This document shows, in pieces, positions 35,600 through 43,078 of a stretch of 64,000 nt of DNA. Positions within the stretch are counted from its first letter, which is position 1, and the number at the start of each line of letters is the position of its first letter. A model generated the notes under the pieces. The model did no database searches. It was not told the DNA's origin and saw only the letters and a list, made by a program, of their open reading frames with translations. Made by a program: the position numbers and the translations under genes. This stretch comes from Streptomyces cyaneochromogenes (lineage in GTDB: Bacteria > Actinomycetota > Actinomycetes > Streptomycetales > Streptomycetaceae), in NCBI RefSeq assembly GCF_003963535.1, contig NZ_CP034539.1, positions 10,354,001 to 10,418,000 on the forward strand, written 5' to 3'.

Positions 35600-36520
35600 G
35601 TGGCGGGGGTGTCGGCAGCCCCAGCAGGAGCGGTCCGCCGGGTTCCGCTGAGTCGACCCGGGCGATCTTGGTTTCGGCGCCGGTGAGGCTGACGCGGAGC
35701 CCCTCGATTTCGCCGAGCCAGCCCTCCAGCTCGGCCTCGGCGATCCGGTCCAGAAGGTTGTCGCGGATCTCCACGAGTCGGCCACGCTGGGCCAGGTCCG
35801 GGCGCAGGAGGGTGCAGCGGACGCTTGCGTGCTCGTGGATGCGGTCGACGAATTGGGCGCAGGTGAGCTGACCGGTGACTCTCTCCAGGAACCGCAAGGT
35901 GGTCGGGGCGTCGGCGGGCAGGTGGCCCAGCTTGCGCAGCCACGCGTAGTAGAGGGTGCCGCCGCCACTGACGCCGCGGCATTGCGGCGCAATTCGGCGT
36001 CGTACTCCAGCACGTCGCTCACGGTGATGTCCGCCAGGCCGCCTCCCTTGGCCACCATGATCCGTACCAGAGCACGCCGGGCTCGGCTTCCGCTCGCGGA
36101 CGCCCACCGTTCGGCGCCGGCGAGCTCCTTCAGGCGGGCGAAGCCCTCCGGGTCCCGGCTTTCCTCCACGAAGGTGCGCACGTGGCAGCTGTTCAGGTCT
36201 ATCTGCCACGGCAGTGACAGCCGGATCACGTCGGCGGCCGCCAGTAGCAGCAGGCCAGCCTGGATGTTGGTCGCCCCAACGTCCGCCGCAGTGTTCACCC
36301 AAGCCTCGGTCTCCCGCCGCCACCGCTGCGGGCAGGCGGCGGCCGGGGAGGCCTCCCACCGTTCCTGCCAGCAATCTCCGGAAAGTCCGACAGCCGGGCC
36401 AGGATCGCGCGGGCCCCCGACCTGCGGTGCCACCGCGTGTGCGCCTTCTCCGCGCGCAGCGAGGGCCGCTCCAGCACGGCGAGCACTTCGCCGGCCGACG
36501 CGTCCGTGAGCGGCCACCGG
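35600..36520 (-). pseudogene. Integrase-associated protein remnant, frameshifted
   Basis: Minus-strand reading gives RRETEAWVNTAADVGATN, LPWQIDLNSCHVRTFVEES, LVRIMVAKGGGLADITV and SDVLEYDAELRRNAA. After a frame change near 35975 it continues LYYAWLRKLGHLPADAPT, LTCAQFVDRIHEHASV and IAEAELEGWLGEIEGLRVSL. Joined, this resembles the large Streptomyces integrase/recombinase-type proteins that carry no catalytic block in this part. The N terminus is cut near 36520. The family name is from memory; treat it as provisional. Confidence 0.5.
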
Positions 36521-36822
36521 GCCACCGATCAGAACATCGCGGGCCGCCCAAGATGAGCCGAGAAGAGCTGGATGACGCACTCGCCCGGGCCGGAAGCCGC
36601 AAGAAGGCCGCGGCCTGACCGCCGCCGCACTGTGTCCCGGTTGCCGCCATGGCCGGCTGATGCACCGACTTCTGGTCGCCCGCGTTCGCTCCGCGCCCGG
36701 CGGCACGCATCGTGTGCGTGGTCCGGGAATGCGGGGGGCGGGTGTCCAGGACGGTAGTGGGAGACCGCTCGCCCCCTTCGGGAAGGGCTGGCAGTCGGGC
36801 GGTCCGCGGTGTGGCCGTGCTG
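36521..36822. other. Gap with no supported gene
   Basis: 300 bases between the broken integrase-like gene and the last gene of the conjugation operon. A 21-residue plus-strand tail (MSREELDDALARAGSRKK) ends at 36618 but is too short to call. Confidence 0.35.
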
Positions 36823-38583
36823 TCACCGGGCCTTGGCCGGTGCGGGTGTGGTGGCGTCGCTCGTCTGCGGGCGGGGTGCGGGCGGGCTTGCAGTTGGGGT
36901 GTCGGGTGTGCTTGGCGTGGCTGCGGACTGGGTGTGGTGGTTGAGGGTGCGCCAGCGGTGTTGGAAGCGGTGGTGGTGTTGTGCGAGGTCGGCGGTGGTG
37001 AGGGGTTTGTTGTATTGGCCGGTTATGCCGTGGTGGGCAAGCTCCTTGGTGACGGTTTCGAGTGAGGGGTGGTCGGTAAGGGCGCGGTGTCGGGCCCAGA
37101 TGGTGTAGATGCGGAATTGGTTGAAGTAGCGGGCGAGAGCTTTGGGTTTGATGGGTTGGTTGTCGCGGCCGAGGATTCCTTGGTGTGCGAGCTGGGCGGA
37201 CAGTTCGGTGGGGTCGGGTTCTCTGTGGTGGTGTTGCTGGAAGGTGTGCCAGGCGAGGTAGTAGTTGTCGGCGGCGGTGGGGACGGGCGTCGGCGCCTGG
37301 GCGGTGGTGGTGGCGGACTGCGTGGTGCGGGCGGTTTGGCGGGCTGGGTGGGGGGTGTCCGCTGGAGTGGTTGAGATGTAGCCGTGGGCTGTTGGGCGCT
37401 GGTGGGGCTGCCCGGGTGAACGCGGGTTGTCGTGTGGCTGGTGCTGCGGGTGTCCTGCCGCGGACGGTGTCTGGCTGGGGCGGGGTGTCGGGGTGCTCTC
37501 CGGTGGGGCGGGAGGGCTGTGGCTGGACGTTGTGTGTGGGTCGGAGGGCAGCGCCCGATCCTGTGGTGGGGGCTTGACCTCAGTTGCGGAGTGGTGGGCG
37601 TGGCCGGGCTCGGCGTCGTTGCCGGTGGGCGGTGACGGATCGGCCGGGGCGGGCGTCGCCTCGGTGATCGGGATGGTTGCCGTGTCGGCACCTGCTGCCT
37701 TGAGCTTCTGGTGCGGTGTTGACGGAATCGGCCCCGGTTCGATGCCTGCTGCCGCCAGCCCTTCCGGAGCCGTTTCCGCCAGGGGGATGCCGTAGCGAAT
37801 CAGGCGCAGCGCCGTGAGGGATTGCACTGGTGCTTTCCTGCGCCAGGCGCGTCCGTAGTGGGTGTGCAGGCGGGCTTGGTAGATGAGGCGTTGCTGCTCG
37901 AGGGTGATGGCCTGCTCGTAGGAGCGCAGTTCCCACAGTTTCATACGGCGCCACAAGCGGAAGGTCGGGATCGGGGAGAGGAGCCAGCGGGTGGGGCGGA
38001 CTTTCTCCATGTGGGAGTTGGCGGTGATGTCCGCCAGGCGGCCGATGGCGTGCCGGGCTGCCTCCACGGTCACCACGAACAGCACCGGGATTACCGCGTG
38101 CATGCCGACGCCGAGGGGGTCGGGCCAGGCGGCTGCGCCGTTGAAGGCGATGGTCGCTGTGGTGAGCAGCCAGGCTGTGTGCCGCAGCAGCGGGTAGGGG
38201 ATGCGGGTCCAGGTCAGCAGGAGGTCGAGGGCGAGCAGGACGCAGATGCCGGCGTCGATGCCGATCGGGAAGAGGTAGCTGAAGTTCCCGAAGCCTTTGG
38301 CGGCCGCGAGTTGGCGCACAGCGGTGTAGGAGCCGGTGAAGCCGATTGCGGCGATGATCACGGCACCCGTGATGATCACGGCCGTCAATACGCGGTGGGC
38401 GCGGGTGAGTCGGGCGGTGCGGGTGGCGCGTGTGTGGGCGGCCGGAGCTGTGACCGGGTCCGGTTGGCGTGGGATCCGTGCGGGTGGCGCGCGGTGCGGG
38501 GGCGGCATCTCGGGTGGGGCAGCCATGCCGGGGGATGGGGCCGGCGTGTCGGGTGGGGCCGGCGGGTTGGGTGGCGTGGTCAT
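36823..38583 (-). CDS. DUF2637 membrane protein (Spd-like)
   Basis: 586 residues, ATG at 38583, overlapping the BTAD gene stop by ATGA. Pro-rich N terminus (1-55), then a DUF2637 domain with four membrane helices between about 70 and 185: TAVIITGAVIIAAIGFTGSY, IGIDAGICVLLALDLLLTW, TAWLLTTATIAFNGAAAW and VIPVLFVVTVEAARHAI. A conserved ITANSHMEKVRPTRWLLSPI follows. A long Pro/Thr-rich linker leads to a C-terminal module with YFNQFRIYTIWARHR. DUF2637 proteins occur with Streptomyces transfer genes and may act in plasmid spreading. Last gene of the operon. Confidence 0.85.
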   Translation of the reverse strand: MTTPPNPPAPPDTPAPSPGMAAPPEMPPPHRAPPARIPRQPDPVTAPAAHTRATRTARLTRAHRVLTAVIITGAVIIAAIGFTGSYTAVRQLAAAKGFGNFSYLFPIGIDAGICVLLALDLLLTWTRIPYPLLRHTAWLLTTATIAFNGAAAWPDPLGVGMHAVIPVLFVVTVEAARHAIGRLADITANSHMEKVRPTRWLLSPIPTFRLWRRMKLWELRSYEQAITLEQQRLIYQARLHTHYGRAWRRKAPVQSLTALRLIRYGIPLAETAPEGLAAAGIEPGPIPSTPHQKLKAAGADTATIPITEATPAPADPSPPTGNDAEPGHAHHSATEVKPPPQDRALPSDPHTTSSHSPPAPPESTPTPRPSQTPSAAGHPQHQPHDNPRSPGQPHQRPTAHGYISTTPADTPHPARQTARTTQSATTTAQAPTPVPTAADNYYLAWHTFQQHHHREPDPTELSAQLAHQGILGRDNQPIKPKALARYFNQFRIYTIWARHRALTDHPSLETVTKELAHHGITGQYNKPLTTADLAQHHHRFQHRWRTLNHHTQSAATPSTPDTPTASPPAPRPQTSDATTPAPAKAR

Positions 38584-41152
38584 GGGTGTGGGGTGGGGTG
38601 AGGGCTGGCGGCGGGGCTGAGCAGATCGTGGATGAGGCGTTCTGTTTCCGGTTCGAGGGGGCAGTTGAGGGTGCGGTTGATGTGCTGGAGGCGGGTGATG
38701 GCGGTGTGGAGTCCTGGGCGGTTGCCGGCGGCGTGTTCGATGCGCATCCAGTCGCGGTAGAGCTGTTCGTTGCTGTCGTCGGCTTCGAGGCCGGCTGCGA
38801 TGGCATGGCGTGCCTTGGTGAGGTCGTGCTGGGGGCTGGTGAGGGTGCGGTAGCGGGCGGCGGTGTGGGCTGCGTCGACGATCCTGGTGATCATTTCTTG
38901 TTGGAGGGGCTGGGCCCAGGGCAGGGGTTGGGTGCCGAAGGGCCGCCCCCTGACGAGGCTGAGGGCTTTCTCCAGGTCGGGTAGGCCGTCTGGGCCCAGG
39001 GATTGGGCGCGGTCGGTGAGGTGGAGGAAGCGGGTCCAGTCGCAGCGGATGTGAGGGGAGAGCTGGTAGGGATCGTCTGCGGTGTGGCGGCGGGGGACGT
39101 AGGGGTGGCCGCTGGGGTCGTCGCCGAGGGCGCGGCGCAGGCCTTGGAGGCGGGCGTTGAGGGTGGTGGTGGACCAGGGGGTGTGGGGGTCCATGTCGGC
39201 ACACAGGGTGTCGGCGCTGTGGTGGGGGCGGAAGTAGAGCAGGGCGGCGAGTTGGGCGATGCGGGGCCCGTGGCCGCCTGTGTGCACGCGGTCGACCTCG
39301 AGGGGGCCCAGGACCCGGATCTCCGGCGCGCCCGGATCACGCGCCGCATCCTTGCCGCGCCCGCTCGTGGTGGGACGGGCGGGCGGTGCGGGGGCGCGGG
39401 TCGGGTGTGCGGTGTGCTCCCTGGAGGGGCCGGTGGCGGCCGGGTTGCCGGCGGCGCTGCCGGACGGGCCGGGCCCCTGCGTTGGCGGTTGCGGCAGGTC
39501 GGGGGCGGCGAAGGCGGCCAGCAGGGCTGGGAACACGCTCTCCCCGGCGCTTTCGGATGCGGCGGGCGGGGACGTTCCGCGTCGGGTGTTGGCCGCGGGG
39601 TGCGCGGGGGTCCTTGCCGGGTCGGGTGCGGGTGGTTGGGCCTTGGATGTGTCCGTCGTGGGGGTCCGGGGTGTGTCGGTGCTTGGGCCGGTCGGGTCGG
39701 GTGGGGGGAGGGTGGCGGTGAGGCGCTGGTAGGCGGTGTGGTGAAGGCGTTGCAGGGTGATGTCGGTGTCGAGGAAGGCGGCGGGCTGCGCTGTGGTGAG
39801 GGCGGCGTTGAGGGTGGGAGCGGCGGGCAGATGCGTGGCCGCGCCGTGGGCGGGGGCGATCAGAGTGAGGGGGATGTGGCGGGCGGTGGTGGTGAGGGCG
39901 GCGTACTGACGGGCGGTGTCGGTGTCCAGGGCGGTGGTGGACAGCAGCAGGTGGGGCCGCAGCGTGGCTTGCGGCCTCTGGTGGGCTTCGAGGAGCTGCT
40001 CGGTGACCTCGCGCAGGGCGTCGGCCGGCTGGCGGAAGTGGGCGATGCGGCCGGCCGGGAGCAGCTGCGTGAGCCCCTGACCGAATCCGATGGCGGTGAT
40101 GTCCGCCTCGGCGGCCCACGGGGTCAGGGCGAGTTCGAGGGCGAGCGCGGTACACACCTCGGTGATGGCGGTGGCCTCGCCGTGGAGGAGGAGAGCGGGC
40201 AACTGGGCGAGGTTGGCCAGGATCAGGGCGCCGGTGGTGGCGGTGGTGCCGAGGGTGACCAGCGCTGGATACGGGGCTGGCACGTCGCGGGCCTCCTCCT
40301 CGTCAAGCAGGTCGGCGTCGGCGGGCAGTAGCCACCATCCGTCGCCTCCCTCGGTGAACGGAGGCGGGGGCGCTGGGGCGGGCGCCTGGGGCAGGACGGC
40401 CACGGCGCGGGGTGTGATCCGGGCGGCGCGCAGAGCGGGAGGTTGCGGCCGGCCGTTTCTGGCTGCCCGGTGGGCCAGGGTACGCAGCGCCAGGTCCAGG
40501 CGGGCTATATCGGCGACCTGGCCGGCCGCTTCGTGCTGCGTGTGAGCGCGGCCAGGCACCGGTGCCGGTGCGCGTTCGGTGTGCGGTGCGGGGGTGCGGT
40601 GGCGTTGCCGCATGCGCCGCCGGGCGAGGATGCCGGCGACGGCGGCGGCGAGCAGTGCCCCGGCGCCCGGGCCAGGGGCAGCGTGGGCAGAGGGCGGGCT
40701 GCGGACGGCGTGCCGGTCTGTTCGGGTGCGCGGGTGCCGTCCGGCGTCGCGGGTGGGGGCTTTGTCTCGGAGGTGCTGCCGGTCGGGTGTGCCGGTGGTG
40801 GTGTGGTGTCGGCCGTGCCGGGCTGCCGGCTGGCGCCGGGAGGGGTGTTGTCGATGCGTTGGTGGATGTCGAGTTGGGGTGCGGTGAGGTCGAGGATCTT
40901 CGGCTCGGCGAGGGTGGTGCCGGTGGGCAGGGCCAAGTCGGGGTCGCGCGCGTCGATGGCGGACACCGTGCCGGCCGTGCCGGTTGTGGTGCGGTCGGTG
41001 GGGGGATGAGTGGCGGCTGCGGGCATGGCGGTGAGGGCGGCCGTGGCCGCGGCGATGAGGGAGGTGGCGAGGGCGGGCAGGCGGCGCACCGGGGAACACC
41101 GCCGAGGATGGGCTAGCGCAGCGCCGGGCGGGCAGGGGCCGGGGGGACTCAT
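38580..41152 (-). CDS. Membrane-anchored BTAD-domain protein, -1 frameshift near 40670
   Basis: Start ATG about 41152 (MSPPGPCPPGAALAH) overlaps the lipoprotein stop. The N-terminal part has a signal-like helix (LATSLIAAATAALTAMPAAA) and a Thr/Pro-rich linker. In the -1 frame from about 40670 follow a transmembrane helix (ALLAAAVAGILARRRMRQR) and a cytosolic domain of over 600 residues ending at 38580. Its last 250 residues form a winged HTH-like region plus a bacterial transcriptional activator domain (IRVLGPLEVDRVHTGG, then SPQHDLTKARHAIAAGLEA). One missing base explains the break. BTAD/SARP proteins normally bind DNA; here tethering suggests a signalling or transfer role. Together about 857 residues. 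Confidence 0.75.
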
Positions 41153-41721
41153 GGGCTGATCCTGAGGGTGGCGGTGTCGAACAGCGGCAGTTGCAGGTCG
41201 ACGGCCGTGGTGGCGGCGGGCGGGGCGGGGAACTGCATGAACACGCTGACGCTTTCGTGGGGCCGAAGCGAGGTCAGGCCGGTGGTGGTCAGTGGCCGGC
41301 CTTCGGCGTCGCGCAGTACGTAGTAGCGCTTGCGGTGGTGGAAGTCGATGAGGGTGGCGCCGGCCAGGGACTGGCCGGTGCGCAGGACGTGGCGTTCGGT
41401 GCCGCGCAGTTCGGCAGGGACCACGGTTGTGTCGTCGCCGTTGTTGGCGAGCGTCCCGCGCACGGTGAGGAATCCGCTGGGATCGCGGTCGGCCTCGGTG
41501 ATGGTCAGGGCCAGCCGGTTCGGTCCGGTCAGCCGTGCCAGCGGCTGTTGCTGCGGCGTCGGTGAAGCGGAGGAACGGCCGGCGGGTGCGGTGGCCGGCG
41601 TGCGCTCGTGCTGTCCTGTCATGTCGGCGCAGCCGGCTGCACCGAACAGGACAGCAGCCACCGCCGCTGCCGCCCTGGCCGCGTGCAGGAGACGGGGTGG
41701 TGGGGTGCGGCGGGGGATCAC
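41149..41721 (-). CDS. Putative lipoprotein of the conjugation operon
   Basis: 190 residues, GTG at 41721 overlapping the previous gene by four bases. Lipobox LFGAAGC at about residues 25-31 after a hydrophobic helix, so the mature protein should be membrane-anchored outside the cell. The remaining domain is beta-rich (LALTITEADRDPSGFLTVRG, LANNGDDTTVVPAELRG, HESVSVFMQFPAPP), like small immunoglobulin-type domains. Function unknown; possibly a channel-associated protein. Confidence 0.75.
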   Translation of the reverse strand: MIPRRTPPPRLLHAARAAAAVAAVLFGAAGCADMTGQHERTPATAPAGRSSASPTPQQQPLARLTGPNRLALTITEADRDPSGFLTVRGTLANNGDDTTVVPAELRGTERHVLRTGQSLAGATLIDFHHRKRYYVLRDAEGRPLTTTGLTSLRPHESVSVFMQFPAPPAATTAVDLQLPLFDTATLRISP

Positions 41722-42074
41722 CGGTGCTCCCGGGGGCGGGGCCAGACGGTGATGGTGTCGCCGTCGAGGGTGACGCGGCGGCCGGGGAACTGGTGGCGGA
41801 CGAGGCTGAGGTCACTGAGGTCGTAGTCGCTGCCGGCATGCAGGATCACGGCGTCGTCGATGCGTGAAACGGACAATGTTGCGGCTGGCCACCCAATGGC
41901 CGGTTCTGTTTCGTCATTGCGAATGGCGTCAGTTGTGTGTGTCACCTTTGCATCCTCAATTAGGTGTGTGACATTGGTATTTGCTGCGTGAGTCTGCTGG
42001 TGTGGAAGGAAATCTAGTGCTTCGCGTAAGCAAATGTCAAGGGGTGTCGGGTGGTAGTTGCAGGGCTGCGACAT
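41718..42074 (-). CDS. Small protein of the conjugation operon
   Basis: 118 residues from ATG 42074 (MSQPCNYHPTPLD); the frame also opens at 42149, but that would overlap the upstream gene. The first half is polar. The second half reads IDDAVILHAGSDYDLSDLSL and VTLDGDTITVWPRP. Base composition at 41870-42060 is clearly more AT-rich than the neighbours. It overlaps the lipoprotein gene by GTGA. No family recognised. Confidence 0.6.
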   Translation of the reverse strand: MSQPCNYHPTPLDICLREALDFLPHQQTHAANTNVTHLIEDAKVTHTTDAIRNDETEPAIGWPAATLSVSRIDDAVILHAGSDYDLSDLSLVRHQFPGRRVTLDGDTITVWPRPREHR

Positions 42075-42100
42075 TTCATCCGGCCCCGCGCTCGGGGCCG

Positions 42101-43078
42101 TTACAGGTCGGTCCACGGCCGGGGCGTGCCGCCGGTCAGCGGTATCCACACGTCGCCGGTGGGGCCGTGGGATTCGAGGTCTTCCAGGACGGCTGCGCCG
42201 AGGGGGACTTGTGCGGCGAGGGCGGCTGCGAGGGGGTGCTGGGCGGCCATGGCTGTGAGGTCGCTGATGCGGTGGTCGAGGGTGGTGCGGGGGGCTGCGG
42301 TTAGCACGAACAGCACGCGGGGGAAGAGCGGGTACCAGCGTAGCCAGCCGGGGCCGGCCGAGGGCGGCTGGCGGGGGCGGACGGCGGGGTGGGGGTGGTA
42401 GGTGAACAGGCGGGCGTAGTCGATGAGTTTGGCGGCGAGGCGTTCGCCGGCCATGGTGGCGCGGTCGACTTCGATGAAGGCCCGTAGTTTCGTGCGGTGT
42501 TCGCCGTGGTTGCGGGTGTAGTGCATGACGGCGTCGGCGATGAGGGCGGTGCCGTCGCCGAGGGTGTGGCTGACCTCGGGGGTCCAGTCCAGGTGACCGT
42601 GCTCGTCGCCGTGGTGGCGGGCGTCGGTGACGAACGCAAGGTGGGTGCGGACCACGGTCAGGGTGTGGGGTGTTTTCAACGCGGCGGCGGCGTTGGAGCT
42701 GATCGGACGTGGGGGACGGCCCCGTAGTTCGGGGAAGTCGCGGGCCAGGCGGGCGCCGTCGGGCGTGAGGTACCAGGCGCGGGAGCGGTTGGAGCGGGGC
42801 AGCACGGTGGAGGCGACCAGGCCCTGTCTGCGCAGCTTGTTCAGGGGCTGGGAGATGGCCTGCCGGGTGGCGTGGGGCCGCAGCAGGGTGTGGAGCTGGC
42901 CGGTGGTGGCCATGCGGTGCTGGGCGAGGGCGGCCAGCAGCTGGTGCGGCAGCGGCTCGATCGGGGAAGGCCCGCGCCCGGCGAGGGAGGGCTCGCGCCT
43001 GGTGGGTGAGGGGCAGGGGACCTGTCCGGTGGGGGAGGGGTCCTGTCCGGTGGGTGGGGTCGTGGGGGTGTGGGTCAC
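42101..43078 (-). CDS. Replication-relaxation family protein
   Basis: 325 residues. GTG 43078 overlaps the TraG-like stop (GTGA). A Pro/Ser repeat N terminus (about 1-40, several PSPTGQ-like units) precedes a winged HTH: LAQHRMATTGQLHTLL, ATRQAISQPLNKLRRQGLVA and SNRSRAWYLTPDG. The second half reads FIEVDRATMAGERLAAKLIDYA, the Replic_Relax (PF13814) signature. Family members sit beside plasmid coupling proteins and may aid relaxosome or replication control. It could be the DNA-side partner of the TraG-like ATPase here. Confidence 0.8.
   Translation of the reverse strand: MTHTPTTPPTGQDPSPTGQVPCPSPTRREPSLAGRGPSPIEPLPHQLLAALAQHRMATTGQLHTLLRPHATRQAISQPLNKLRRQGLVASTVLPRSNRSRAWYLTPDGARLARDFPELRGRPPRPISSNAAAALKTPHTLTVVRTHLAFVTDARHHGDEHGHLDWTPEVSHTLGDGTALIADAVMHYTRNHGEHRTKLRAFIEVDRATMAGERLAAKLIDYARLFTYHPHPAVRPRQPPSAGPGWLRWYPLFPRVLFVLTAAPRTTLDHRISDLTAMAAQHPLAAALAAQVPLGAAVLEDLESHGPTGDVWIPLTGGTPRPWTDL

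Noticed and set aside
36553..36618. 21-residue frame MSREELDDALARAGSRKK...
   Set aside because: Looks like a real protein tail but is too short and has no upstream homologous frame.
39003..40331. Gly-rich plus-strand frame of 442 codons
   Set aside because: Opposite strand of the BTAD gene; low-complexity Gly/Val composition typical of a shadow.
41940..41980. GTGTGTCACCT and AGGTGTGTGAC as an operator
   Set aside because: Only CACCT/AGGTG is a true inverted repeat (5 bases); too weak and lies inside a coding frame.
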